A stretch of DNA of 64,000 bases from NCBI GenBank assembly GCA_016705235.1, contig JADIYP010000003.1, forward strand, positions 124,001-188,000, in the 5' to 3' direction. Both the position numbers and the translations under genes were made by a program. Positions 1-8,233 of the stretch are shown one piece after another (the first letter of the stretch is position 1; each line of letters starts with the position of its first letter). Origin of the DNA: Candidatus Leptovillus affinis. Its GTDB lineage: Bacteria; Chloroflexota; Anaerolineae; Promineifilales; Promineifilaceae. The notes beneath the pieces are model-generated. The model ran no database searches, was not told where the DNA came from, and worked only from the letters and a program-made list of their open reading frames with translations.

Positions 1-1
1 C

Positions 2-562
2 AATCCGGTGGTCGAAGGCCATCGCATCATCCAAAACCCATTTTACGATTATCAGTTTTTGCCCCACATGCTCGATTATTACCAATCGGTGTGGGGCGGG
101 TTGTTTGTGACGTGGTGGGCGCATTTTGGTTGGGTGGATACGGCCGTGGCCCCCTGGATTTACACGCTGTTACGCCTTCTTACCTTTGCCGCCATTGGCG
201 GGCTGGCCTGGAAACTGGGGCGCGATTGGGGGAAACGGCCGTCTTTCGCCGATTGGCGGCGGGGCAGGCGCATGGCCCCGGTCATCGTCTGGCTCTTTCT
301 GGCGCTGACGCTGATTGTGCCGGTACTGCTGCTCCAGGTGTACGACCTGACGTTTTGGTGGGAATATGGCAACGGCCGTGGTCTCCAAGGTCGATACTGG
401 TTGGGCACAGTTGTGCCCATGCTCACCTTTTTTACCCTGGGCTTACTTTATCTGACGCCTGCACGCTGGCATAATGCACTTCACTCAACACTGCGCATCG
501 CTATGCTTATCCTCAATATCGTCGCTCTCTTATTTTATGTCCTACCAAGATACTACTTGTAA
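2..562 (+). CDS. C-terminal part of a polytopic membrane protein, glycosyltransferase-like (5' end outside window)
   Basis: The frame is open from the first bases of the window, so only the C-terminal part (about 186 residues) is present; a GTG at position 8 is probably internal. At least three long hydrophobic stretches are visible, separated by a short basic loop (RRGRRM). The motif LQGRYW just before the last membrane segments resembles the C-terminal region of membrane glycosyltransferases and DUF2142-like proteins, where a Gln-Gly-Arg-Tyr loop faces outward. The following genes encode a lipoprotein and glycan-type membrane proteins, which fits a role in surface glycan assembly. The family assignment is tentative because the catalytic N-terminus is missing. 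Confidence 0.55.
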   Translation, partial: NPVVEGHRIIQNPFYDYQFLPHMLDYYQSVWGGLFVTWWAHFGWVDTAVAPWIYTLLRLLTFAAIGGLAWKLGRDWGKRPSFADWRRGRRMAPVIVWLFLALTLIVPVLLLQVYDLTFWWEYGNGRGLQGRYWLGTVVPMLTFFTLGLLYLTPARWHNALHSTLRIAMLILNIVALLFYVLPRYYL

Positions 563-582
563 ATAATGGGAAGGGGGATTTT

Positions 583-1614
583 ATGAATAAGCTGCGTTTG
601 AAACTCATGTTTGTGATTTCGGCTGTTTTTTTATTCGTTATAATCGTTGCCTGTTTACCGGTTGCTGAACGCAACACAGAGCTAGAACCTGTTAAGGCTA
701 GTGTTACGCCATCGGTTACACTTACAATTGTGCCTACTAACACGCCTAAACCTACAGCAAGCCACACTTCAACACCCAAACCCACCCCTACAAGTACAAC
801 CACACCGGTCCCCACTTCCACTATGACCGCAACTCCTCTCCCCACGCCAGAAGTATTGCATAGTTACTCGTCTCCAAGTGGTGAGTGGACGGCGACATTT
901 GCCGAAGGCAATTTTTTTAATGAGCCAGATAGCTTTCTGTTCCAGGTTGTGAATGCCGGTGGTGAGGTTGAGTGGGTTGTGGAACATATCATTCCAAAAC
1001 CAGGACAGCGTGGGCTTTGGAGTATTTCTTTCCCAACAGTACTTGACTGGTCAAATGATGAACAGACTATGTACTACACATATAACGGGGTTGGCGATGG
1101 TTGTGGGCCTTTTAGAGAAGACTTTGGATTATTCCGTTTTGATTTGCAAAAAGGACAATCCGAGGAGCTGGTAGCACCCAGGGAAGGGTATTGGATGGCG
1201 GTTGCGCCTAATGATGAAAAAGCCGCTTATCTGAAATACGGGGAAAATGACGAACTCATTTTATTTGATTTCGCTACTCAGGAAAAAGTTGTTGTCAAAT
1301 TGGGGTATGATCCAGAAATTGAATATATCCTTTTTTCTAATCTAACATGGTCTCCTGACAGCAATGCTTTACTTGCCCTGGGCGAGGAAAATGTTTGTGC
1401 GACTGGTATGTTCCTTGATACACGTTATTTTATCATTCGAATCGATATGCCTTCTCTCCTACAAAAAACAATCATCGACGATCCAGCCTTGCGGGAAATA
1501 TTAGATTGGCAAGAACTAAATAAAGTATTGCTCTCTGTCAGTATTGGAAATGCCAAATCAGAAAATGTCTGGTTGGATCCAGATACAGGCGAGTTGACGC
1601 CGGTCAATGAGTAG
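583..1614 (+). CDS. Lipoprotein with Thr/Pro linker and TolB/WD40-like propeller domain
   Basis: A strong Shine-Dalgarno (aaggggg) precedes the ATG. The N-terminus is a lipoprotein signal: a basic start, a hydrophobic core and a lipobox ending in Cys24 (IVAC). A Thr/Pro-rich spacer follows (about residues 40-85), then a beta-rich domain of about 250 residues with repeats of the LTWSPDSNALLAL type, as in TolB or WD40-like propellers. The protein should be anchored to the outer face of the membrane. No catalytic motif was seen. Base composition is more A+T-rich than the neighbours and the ACGGCCGT word is absent. Its stop overlaps the start of the next gene by 8 bp (ATGAGTAG), suggesting translational coupling. 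Confidence 0.7.
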   Translation: MNKLRLKLMFVISAVFLFVIIVACLPVAERNTELEPVKASVTPSVTLTIVPTNTPKPTASHTSTPKPTPTSTTTPVPTSTMTATPLPTPEVLHSYSSPSGEWTATFAEGNFFNEPDSFLFQVVNAGGEVEWVVEHIIPKPGQRGLWSISFPTVLDWSNDEQTMYYTYNGVGDGCGPFREDFGLFRFDLQKGQSEELVAPREGYWMAVAPNDEKAAYLKYGENDELILFDFATQEKVVVKLGYDPEIEYILFSNLTWSPDSNALLALGEENVCATGMFLDTRYFIIRIDMPSLLQKTIIDDPALREILDWQELNKVLLSVSIGNAKSENVWLDPDTGELTPVNE

Positions 1615-3364
1615 ACTTATGCAAAAGCGCCTATCTCTAATCGCCAATCGCCAATCTCCCTGGGTTATAACGGCCGTTCTCCTCATCCTCCTCCTGTTCT
1701 TCCTGGGCATTGGCCGCTGGCGCAGCACAGCCACTGGCCCGCAGGTGCAGGCGCCCATGTTCTACGACGCCCACTACCTTTACCCGCGCCCCTGGACGCA
1801 GGCGCAAGAAGCGCCCGGCGTGCCTGCGCCGTTCCCGCTGGCCTTTTACGGCGACAACACCCTCAGCCAATCTTTCATCAGCGGCGCGGATGAGTTGAGT
1901 ATGGTGGAGGTGTGGCTGCAAGGGCCGCCCGACGGCCGTGTCACCCTCACCCTGTCCGATGACACCGGTCCGCTGTATACCGGCGCTGTTGATTTTCCCG
2001 AACGGCCGTCTGGCCGCCCCGTGCGCTTTGCCTTTCCCACGATTCACGCCGCCGAAGGACGCGCCTTCCAACTGACGCTGGCCGCGCCCGAGGCGACGGC
2101 CGACGAACCGGCCATCACCCACGCCATCGGCGGCGACCGGTTGGGCGGCGCGCTGCAGGTGAACGAATACCGCCGCCCCGGCAACCTGGAGCTGCGGACG
2201 TATGTGCGGGGCACGGCCGTTTTCGATGCTCTTACCGAACAACTCCTGCCCGACCTGTTCCGGCTGCGCTTGCAGCAGTTCAAGGTGTTTAAAGGCGAGA
2301 CCTTCGCCCTGCTGCTGGCGCTGACGGTGGGTTTGAGCGGCGTTTTCCTGGTGCTGGCCCGGCCCGATGGGCAAAGCCTGGGTCAGGCGGCCGGTTGGAC
2401 GCTGGCCGGACTGCTGCTGGCTTTGCTGGTGTGGCAGGTGGGCTGGGGGCGGGTGCAGTTTCCGCTGCTGGATCGGGCGGTGGCGCTGACCGAGGCGGTG
2501 GACACGGCCGTTTCCCCCGCCTCGGTCAGAGGCGCCAACACGCCGCGCCTGGTCAACGACCTGACCGCTGCCTTGTGGACGGCCGAACGTCTGCCGGAAA
2601 AGCGCTTTGTGTCCACAGCCATCGTTGGCGATTATCCGGCCATCGTCGTTCCGGCGCAGTCGGCGCTGGAGTATGCGCTGGATATGCCGCTGAACGGCCG
2701 TTTGCGCACCGGCGTGCAGGTAGACGGCGCGGGTTCGCTGGCGTTTGACGTAGAATTTAATGGCGCGGTGCTGGCGCATACGGCCGTTTCCGCCGCCGAC
2801 GGCCCCGTCTGGCTGGATGTGGACCTGGCCGACTGGCAGGGGCAGGGCGGCACGCTGCGCCTGGTCACCGAGCCGCTGGATGGCATGCCCAACGGCCTGT
2901 GGCTGATGCCCCAACTGCTGGCGCAAACGGATTGGCTGCTGGCGGAACTGCCCAAAACGGCCGTGCCCGCCGGTCATCGGTTTGGCGCGGACGTGGCGTT
3001 GGTGGGTTTTGCGGTTGAACCGGCGCAGCCGCAGCCGGGCGATTTGGTGACGGTGACGCTGTATTGGCAGGGGGAACGGCCGTTAACCCAAAACGCCACT
3101 GTCTTTGTCCATGCGCTGAACGACAGCGGCGAGATGGCGGCGCAAAGCGACGGCCAGCCGGTGCGTGGCACGTACCCGCTGAGCATTTGGCCGCCCGGCG
3201 CAATTATCGCCGATGCCCACCAGTTTAATTGGCCGGTTGACGGCCGTCTGGCCCAACTGGCCGTTGGCCTTTATGATCCATCAACCCAAATGCGCTGGCC
3301 GGTGACCAACCCGGACGGCGTGCTCGACCCCAACGGGCAGGCGACGCTGCTTGTTAAGGAGTGA
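1607..3364 (+). CDS. Membrane-anchored protein of unknown function with a C-terminal beta-sandwich domain shared with the 9025-11361 protein
   Basis: The start overlaps the previous stop; a second ATG at 1619 is possible. One N-terminal membrane segment (about residues 20-36) and another near residues 228-250 plus 262-280 frame extracellular beta-rich regions. The C-terminal 110 residues contain PQPGDLVTVTLYWQ, followed by Phe-Val-His-Ala and a Trp-Pro-Pro-Gly turn. The same domain closes the large membrane protein at 9025-11361 (motif QPGDMVTVTLYWQ), so the two probably bind or present the same kind of ligand. I do not recognise the catalytic function. The location in a glycan cluster suggests a role with cell-surface polymers, which is inference only. 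Confidence 0.6.
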   Translation: MSRLMQKRLSLIANRQSPWVITAVLLILLLFFLGIGRWRSTATGPQVQAPMFYDAHYLYPRPWTQAQEAPGVPAPFPLAFYGDNTLSQSFISGADELSMVEVWLQGPPDGRVTLTLSDDTGPLYTGAVDFPERPSGRPVRFAFPTIHAAEGRAFQLTLAAPEATADEPAITHAIGGDRLGGALQVNEYRRPGNLELRTYVRGTAVFDALTEQLLPDLFRLRLQQFKVFKGETFALLLALTVGLSGVFLVLARPDGQSLGQAAGWTLAGLLLALLVWQVGWGRVQFPLLDRAVALTEAVDTAVSPASVRGANTPRLVNDLTAALWTAERLPEKRFVSTAIVGDYPAIVVPAQSALEYALDMPLNGRLRTGVQVDGAGSLAFDVEFNGAVLAHTAVSAADGPVWLDVDLADWQGQGGTLRLVTEPLDGMPNGLWLMPQLLAQTDWLLAELPKTAVPAGHRFGADVALVGFAVEPAQPQPGDLVTVTLYWQGERPLTQNATVFVHALNDSGEMAAQSDGQPVRGTYPLSIWPPGAIIADAHQFNWPVDGRLAQLAVGLYDPSTQMRWPVTNPDGVLDPNGQATLLVKE

Positions 3365-3395
3365 GATTGGTCCAATCTCAAAGAGTGGACCAATC
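3365..3395. repeat. Inverted repeat of the ATTGGTCCAAT family
   Basis: Two arms, gattggtcca and tggaccaatc, face each other across an 11-nt loop directly after the stop codon of the preceding gene. The same word recurs at 35808-35840 and at both ends of the 16973-17160 element. It may act as a weak terminator or be a mobile repeat. Confidence 0.6.
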
Positions 3396-3412
3396 CGCAG
3401 ACCTGCCTTTTG

Positions 3413-4675
3413 ATGATGATAACCCGCACCAAATCCCTCCTACGTTCCGCCGACGCCCGCGATGGCCTGTTCATGGCCGGGGCGACTGTGTTGGCGGGCG
3501 GTTTCGATTATCTGGTGCTGGTGGTGGCCGGTGTGCTGCTGGCGGCTCCGGCGGCTATCGCGTTCCTGGCGGTGATGAATCTGCTCAAAATCGCCGAGCA
3601 GGTCACCTGGGTGATTCGCAACGTGGTAGCCTATTACACCGCCGAATTAGCCATCCAACCGCAGGCTGAGGCGCGGATTGGCGGGTTTGTGCGCAATCGC
3701 TGGCGCTGGGCGTGGGGCTGGGGCGCACTCGTCGCGGCCTTGTTCATTCTGGCCGCGCCGCTGACCAATCGGCTGATAAACGCGCAATCGACAACGGCCG
3801 TCATGGTGGCCGGCCTGGCGCTGCTGCTCTTTTTTGTGCGCCCGGTGACCGATGGCGCGTTGCAGGGCGTGCAGCATTTTCTGGGATTGGGCGGCGTGGT
3901 GGTGGTGCAGGCGGTATTACGATTTGGGCTGACGGCCGTGCTCATCTGGTTGGGGTTGGACCTGGTGGGCGCGGTGCTGGCGCTGCCGCTTTCCAGCGGG
4001 TTGGCTTTGCTGCTGGCGCTGTGGCTGCTGCGCGGCTACTTCCGCGCCCCCCAGGCCGCCGAGGTGCAAAAGGTCAGCCTGGGGTATTCGACGCTGACGC
4101 TGGTGGGTTTGCTGGCCTTCGCCCTGTTGGTTTACAGCGATGCGATTTTGGTCAACCGGTTGTTTCCGGCGGCCGTGGCCGCCGCCTACACGCCGGTAAA
4201 CGTGCTGGCGCGGATTAATTTGTTTGTGCCGCTGGCTTTGGGCATGGTGCTGTTTCCCAAAGCGACGCAGCGGCGCGCGCTGGGGCAAGACGCCCGGCCC
4301 ATGCTGCTGCTGGCGCTGGCGGCGACACTGCTGCCGGGGTTGGGGCTGACGGCCGTTTATTTTCTGGTTCCCGACTTTATTGTGGGGCTGGTGTTTCGCG
4401 GCCAATATGCCAATCCGGGCGCGCTGCTGGGCTGGTTGGGGCTGGCCACCACCTTGTTTGCCGGGGTGAATATCTGGCTGAATTACGCGCTGTCGGTGGG
4501 CAAACGGCCGTACATTTTTCTCCTGGCGCTCATCGCCATCGGCCAGATTGCCGCTATTTTGCTGCTCGCTCATACATTGTTCATCCTGGCTTTTGTGCTG
4601 ACGACCGCCGGAGCGCTGGGCAATTTTGTCGGAGCCGGGCTGTTATTACGGCCGTCGCCGGGCAATCGTAGCTGA
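3413..4675 (+). CDS. Polysaccharide/oligosaccharide flippase (MOP superfamily)
   Basis: About 420 residues and almost wholly hydrophobic, with roughly twelve predicted membrane helices, as in Wzx/MurJ-type lipid-linked oligosaccharide exporters. The N-terminus holds a conserved-looking first helix pair after Phe-Met-Ala-Gly-Ala, and charged residues are sparse inside the membrane. Starts are ambiguous: TTG at 3410, ATG at 3413 and ATG at 3416 are in one frame; 3413 is chosen. The gene sits between the beta-sandwich membrane protein and a GT2 glycosyltransferase, consistent with flipping a lipid-linked glycan. Family assignment rests on topology and length rather than on a diagnostic motif, so a related polytopic transporter cannot be excluded. 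Confidence 0.7.
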   Translation: MMITRTKSLLRSADARDGLFMAGATVLAGGFDYLVLVVAGVLLAAPAAIAFLAVMNLLKIAEQVTWVIRNVVAYYTAELAIQPQAEARIGGFVRNRWRWAWGWGALVAALFILAAPLTNRLINAQSTTAVMVAGLALLLFFVRPVTDGALQGVQHFLGLGGVVVVQAVLRFGLTAVLIWLGLDLVGAVLALPLSSGLALLLALWLLRGYFRAPQAAEVQKVSLGYSTLTLVGLLAFALLVYSDAILVNRLFPAAVAAAYTPVNVLARINLFVPLALGMVLFPKATQRRALGQDARPMLLLALAATLLPGLGLTAVYFLVPDFIVGLVFRGQYANPGALLGWLGLATTLFAGVNIWLNYALSVGKRPYIFLLALIAIGQIAAILLLAHTLFILAFVLTTAGALGNFVGAGLLLRPSPGNRS

Positions 4676-4740
4676 GATGGGGCACGGCCGTTGGTTCAGT
4701 GCCGGGGCATTGGCTATACTTGCGGGATTGAGAGTTTGAC

Positions 4741-4811
4741 GGTTGGTTAGTTGGCTGGTTGGTTTGCAAGCTGACCAACAAACTAACAAACCAACAAACC
4801 AACAAACCAAC
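4741..4811. repeat. Long imperfect hairpin built of GGTTGGTT / AACCAACAA words
   Basis: The left arm is made of ggttggttag-like words and the right arm of (aaccaac)-like tandem words, with a short loop around tgcaagctgacc. It fills most of the 153-bp gap between the flippase and the glycosyltransferase; nothing else was recognised there. Confidence 0.7.
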
Positions 4812-4828
4812 TTCCTGGATCATCTACC

Positions 4829-5722
4829 GTGATAAATTGTTCAATTGGCATTACTGCCTATAACGAAGAGGCGAATATCGGCAAGCTGCTGCAACTGGTT
4901 TTGGACCAGCGGCTGGAAACGGTGGCCATTAGCGAAATTATCGTGGTCGCCAGTGGCTGCACCGACCGGACGGAGGCGATTGCCCATGAATTTGCGGCGC
5001 GTGACGGCCGTATCCGTCTCCTCGTCCAGCCGCAGCGCGAAGGCAAAGCCTCGGCCATGAACCTGTTCATCAACGAAGCCGCCGAAGACGTGCTGATTTT
5101 GTGCAGCGCCGATTTGCAGCCCTCTCTGGAGGCTGTGGAACAGCTCATCGCGCCTTTTGCTGACCCGGAAGTGGCCATGACCGGCTGCCATCCGGTTCCG
5201 GTGAATGATCCGGCGACGTTTATGGGTTTTGCCGTGCAGATGCAGTGGGCGCTGCACCACGAGTTGAATCTGGGCGGCGGCTTCAAGGGCGGCGAGATGG
5301 TGGGGTTCCGGCGGGTGTTTACGCGGATTCCGTTTCATACGGCCGTAGACGAAGCCAGCGTCGAACCCATCGTGCGCGGGCAGGGCTACAAGGTGCAGTA
5401 CTGCCCCGACGCTGTTGTGTACAACAAAGGGCCGGAAACGGTGGCCGACTTTTTGCGCCAGCGCCGCCGCATTTACGCCGGCCATTTAGACCTGGAACAC
5501 CTGCTCGGTTACAAGGTCAGCACGATGTCGGGCGGCAAAATTGTGGGCTTGCTGCTAAAAAATCTGGATTGGCGACCGAAGCAGTTGGCCTGGACGGTGG
5601 TGGTGGTGGGGCTGGAGGGATACGGCCGTTTTCTCGGCCGTCGTGATTACAAAACCGGCGCCAAAAACCATACCGTCTGGGAAATCGCCACAACGACGAA
5701 GGAATTATCTCGTGATGCGTGA
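4829..5722 (+). CDS. Glycosyltransferase family 2
   Basis: The protein begins with the GT-A fold signature GITAYNEEANIGKLL (residues 7-21), followed by the nucleotide-binding stretch EIIVVASGCTDRT (about 38-50) and a hydrophobic strand ending LILCSADLQPS, where Ser-Ala-Asp replaces the usual Asp-x-Asp. About 297 residues, with no clear transmembrane segment, so it is probably cytosolic and peripheral. The start is GTG. The last residues and the stop codon (Arg-Asp-Ala-stop) are encoded by the GCGTGAT repeat that follows. The expected reaction is transfer of a sugar from a nucleotide sugar to a glycan or lipid acceptor; donor and acceptor are unknown. Neighbouring flippase and epimerase genes support a surface glycan pathway. 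Confidence 0.85.
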   Translation: MINCSIGITAYNEEANIGKLLQLVLDQRLETVAISEIIVVASGCTDRTEAIAHEFAARDGRIRLLVQPQREGKASAMNLFINEAAEDVLILCSADLQPSLEAVEQLIAPFADPEVAMTGCHPVPVNDPATFMGFAVQMQWALHHELNLGGGFKGGEMVGFRRVFTRIPFHTAVDEASVEPIVRGQGYKVQYCPDAVVYNKGPETVADFLRQRRRIYAGHLDLEHLLGYKVSTMSGGKIVGLLLKNLDWRPKQLAWTVVVVGLEGYGRFLGRRDYKTGAKNHTVWEIATTTKELSRDA

Positions 5723-5757
5723 TGCGTGAGGTAAAAATCACGCAGCACGCATCACGC
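5711..5757. repeat. GCGTGAT heptamer hairpin overlapping a gene end
   Basis: Tandem cgtgatg words form the left arm and the complementary cgcatcacg words form the right arm across a short A-rich loop. The stop codon of the GT2 gene (5720-5722) lies inside it. The same element recurs at 7173-7221, 50732-50787, 51651-51737 and 59842-59892. Confidence 0.8.
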
Positions 5758-5765
5758 TTCAGCTT

Positions 5766-6869
5766 ATGAACTCAATGCTCAGCGTGCTCGCACGCATTCC
5801 CTTATTCAAACTTTACCGGGCGACAGGCTGGCCGAAAATGCTGCCGCTTAACATCACCCTGTCGCCGTCGCCCAAGTGCAATTCGCGCTGCCTCACCTGC
5901 AATATCTGGATGAAGCGCGAAAACGAGCTGACTCTGGACGAATGGGACAAAGTCCTGGCTTCTCTGGGCACTGCCCCGTACTGGTTTACCATCAGCGGCG
6001 GCGAACCGCTGATGTATCCCGGCGTCGTGGAGCTGGCGAAGCTGGCCTACAAACATTGCCAACCGGGCATCATCAACATCCCCACCAACGGCATCCTGAA
6101 CAGCGGTCCGGAGCGCGTGCGCGCCATTCTGGAAAGCTGCCCAAACAGCCAGCTTATCATCAACCTGTCGTTGGACGGCGTGGGCGAAAAACATGATTTT
6201 ATCCGCGGCGTGGCCGGCAATTTTGAAAAATTCGAGGAGCGATTGGAGCAATATCTGGCCCTGCGCGCCGAATTTCCCAATTTAGCGGTGGGCATCCACT
6301 CCGTTGTTTCTGTTTTTAGCGTCGGCCACCTGGACGAACTCATCGCCTATGCCGAAAAATCCGGCGCGGACCAGTTCATCACCGAGATCGCCGAGCCGCG
6401 TGTGGAACTGGATACCGTGGGCCTGCCCATCACCCCCAGCCCGGAAGAATATGCCGCGGCGATTGACAAGCTCATTACTTATGTCAATAGCAAACGCTAC
6501 AAAGGCGTGTCGCGCATCACCGAAGCGTTCCGCGTGGAGTATTACAAGCTGGTCAAGCGGATTTTAGACGAGCAGGATCAGGTGATTGGCTGTTACGCCG
6601 GTTGGGCCAGCGCCCAAATCTACGCCGATGGCACAGTCTGGCCCTGCTGCGTGCGCGCCGACGACCTGGGCAACCTGCGTGAGCACAACTACGATTTCAA
6701 AGACATCTGGTTTGGCGAGAAAATTAAAGACGTGCGTCGCAGTATTGCCGCCAAGGAATGCCACTGCCCGCTGGCCAATGCCAGCTACACCAACATGCTA
6801 ATGGACGTTTCTACCGCCACGCGGGTGGGTATGAAGGTGATTAAGCCTGATTCGATTCAGGTGCGCTAA
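5766..6869 (+). CDS. Radical SAM protein with SPASM-type C-terminal domain
   Basis: The cluster motif CNSRCLTC (C38, C42, C45; CxxxCxxC) binds the 4Fe-4S cluster that cleaves S-adenosylmethionine, and ISGGEPLMYP (about residues 76-85) is the Gly-Gly-Glu SAM-binding motif. A C-terminal Cys-rich region (CYAGW, WPCCVRADDLGNL and ECHCPL) resembles a SPASM domain that carries auxiliary clusters. Length of 367 residues is normal for the family. The substrate is unknown. The gene is followed after 22 bp by a small Cys-rich protein and lies among glycan genes, so either peptide modification or a sugar/lipid substrate is possible. The ACGGCCGT word is absent from the whole gene. Confidence 0.85.
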   Translation: MNSMLSVLARIPLFKLYRATGWPKMLPLNITLSPSPKCNSRCLTCNIWMKRENELTLDEWDKVLASLGTAPYWFTISGGEPLMYPGVVELAKLAYKHCQPGIINIPTNGILNSGPERVRAILESCPNSQLIINLSLDGVGEKHDFIRGVAGNFEKFEERLEQYLALRAEFPNLAVGIHSVVSVFSVGHLDELIAYAEKSGADQFITEIAEPRVELDTVGLPITPSPEEYAAAIDKLITYVNSKRYKGVSRITEAFRVEYYKLVKRILDEQDQVIGCYAGWASAQIYADGTVWPCCVRADDLGNLREHNYDFKDIWFGEKIKDVRRSIAAKECHCPLANASYTNMLMDVSTATRVGMKVIKPDSIQVR

Positions 6870-6891
6870 TTTTCAGCTTGGGGAATATCTC

Positions 6892-7185
6892 ATGGCTTTT
6901 GAATGGTTGAACAAATTCCACAAAGAGATGGAAAAGCCGGAAAACTACGCCGAAAAGACGCTGGCGCAGTACCGGTTGGGCATGAAGGCCAAAGGCTCGA
7001 TTGTGGGCGTGGCCATTGTGACCGATGCGGCGGGGTGTGAGGCGTGTAAGGCGTTGGTGGAAACGGCCGTTTACCACCCCGACGACGCCCCCCACCTGCC
7101 CTTACCCGGCTGCACCAAAGGCCGGAAATGCGGCTGCGTTTACCGGCCCGTCATGACTTATCAGAATGTAGAGCGTGATGCGTGA
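6892..7185 (+). CDS. Small cysteine-rich protein, probably zinc-binding
   Basis: Ninety-seven residues. The N-terminal half is helical and basic; the C-terminal half has a CEAC pair (residues 51-54), a HPDDAPHLPLPGC stretch and a CTKGRKCGC cluster, five to six cysteines spaced as for a treble-clef or ribbon zinc site. Similar His-x-x-x-Ala-Pro-x-Leu-Pro-Leu-x-x-Cys patterns occur in small Cys-rich domains near phage head-morphogenesis proteins, but no phage genes are present here. It follows the radical SAM gene at 22 bp and is probably co-transcribed. The last codons and stop (Glu-Arg-Asp-Ala-stop) come from a GCGTGAT repeat. Function not known. Confidence 0.6.
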   Translation: MAFEWLNKFHKEMEKPENYAEKTLAQYRLGMKAKGSIVGVAIVTDAAGCEACKALVETAVYHPDDAPHLPLPGCTKGRKCGCVYRPVMTYQNVERDA

Positions 7186-7221
7186 TGCGTGATTGCGTCA
7201 GTTACGCATCACGCATCACGC
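7173..7221. repeat. GCGTGAT heptamer hairpin overlapping a gene end
   Basis: Tandem gcgtgat words, a short loop (tgcgtcagttac) and tandem cgcatca words form a hairpin. The stop codon of the preceding small gene (7183-7185) lies within the left arm, as in the copy at 5711-5757. Confidence 0.8.
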
Positions 7222-7248
7222 CTCATTTACCTCGATTTACCATAAACA

Positions 7249-8226
7249 ATGACAACCATAGCTATTACAGGAGCAACCGGGTTTATCGGTGGGGCGCTGG
7301 CGCGGGCGCTGGCGGCGCAAGGGGACGAGATTGTGGCTCTGGCACGGCCGTCAGCCAGCCGCGACCACCTGGCCGATTTGCCCATCACCTGGGTTTCCGG
7401 CGACGTAACCGACCGAGACAGTTTGCGCGGCCAGTTTGACGGCGCGAACTGGCTGATTCATGCGGCCGGGATGTTGGGACAGGCGGGCGTGCCGGAACGC
7501 GCCTATTTTGACCTGCACATGCAGGGCACAACCAACGTCCTGGCCGAGGCCGAAGCGGCCGGCGTGCAGCGCATTCTGTACGTCAGCAGCCCGGGCGTGC
7601 TGGGTCCCATCAGCGGACCGCCGGCCGATGAGACTGCGCCGCTCGCGCCCAGCAACCCCTACGAACGCAGCAAAGCGGCGGCGGAACAGGTGGCGCAGGT
7701 GTATATACGCGGCGGGCTGCCGGTGGTGATTGCCCGGCCGGAATTTGTGTATGGACCGGGCGACCGGCATGTGTTGGGCTTGTTTAAGGCGGTAAGGGAC
7801 GGCCGTTTCTTCACCATCAACGGCGGCAGCCACACCTGTCACCCAACCTACATCGACGATGCCGTGGCCGGGATGCTGCTGGCGCTGCAAAAAGGGCGCA
7901 CCGGCGAAATTTACCATATCACCGGACCCCAGCCGGTGACTTTCCGCGACCTGGGAGCAACCCTTGCCGCCGCGCTGGCTGCGCCGCCGCCCAGATGGAA
8001 CCTGCCCAAACCGCTGGCAATGACCGGCGCCGCCGGGCTGGAACTGCTGGCGAAAATCATTCGCCGCCAGCCGCCCCTCAGCCGCACGGGCGTGGCCTTT
8101 TTTAGCGAAGATCGCCGCTTTTCCTGGCAGAAAGCGCACACGGAACTGGGCTACACGCCGCAATTCGATCTGCCGCGCGGCGTGGCTGCAACGGCCGTCT
8201 GGTATCGAGAAAACGAACTGATTTAA
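7249..8226 (+). CDS. NAD(P)-dependent epimerase/dehydratase (extended SDR)
   Basis: The N-terminal Rossmann motif ITGATGFIGGALA (residues 6-18) binds NAD(P), and the catalytic YERSK (Tyr-x-x-x-Lys) lies near residue 140 after a Ser-Ser-Pro strand (YVSSPGVLG). About 325 residues, the usual size for extended short-chain dehydrogenases acting on nucleotide sugars or isoprenoid-like substrates. The C-terminal part has the YGPGDRH and Ile-Asp-Asp-Ala signatures of this family. Soluble, no signal peptide. Eight bases separate it from the methyltransferase-like gene, indicating an operon. The exact substrate cannot be read from the sequence. Confidence 0.87.
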   Translation: MTTIAITGATGFIGGALARALAAQGDEIVALARPSASRDHLADLPITWVSGDVTDRDSLRGQFDGANWLIHAAGMLGQAGVPERAYFDLHMQGTTNVLAEAEAAGVQRILYVSSPGVLGPISGPPADETAPLAPSNPYERSKAAAEQVAQVYIRGGLPVVIARPEFVYGPGDRHVLGLFKAVRDGRFFTINGGSHTCHPTYIDDAVAGMLLALQKGRTGEIYHITGPQPVTFRDLGATLAAALAAPPPRWNLPKPLAMTGAAGLELLAKIIRRQPPLSRTGVAFFSEDRRFSWQKAHTELGYTPQFDLPRGVAATAVWYRENELI

Positions 8227-8233
8227 TGAACCT

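Noticed and set aside
1637..2977. Long antisense open frame of 446 codons
   Set aside because: It lies opposite a well-supported gene, is rich in Arg/His/Gln/Gly as in G+C-driven antisense frames, and has no recognisable domain. Many similar frames across the window were left out for the same reason.
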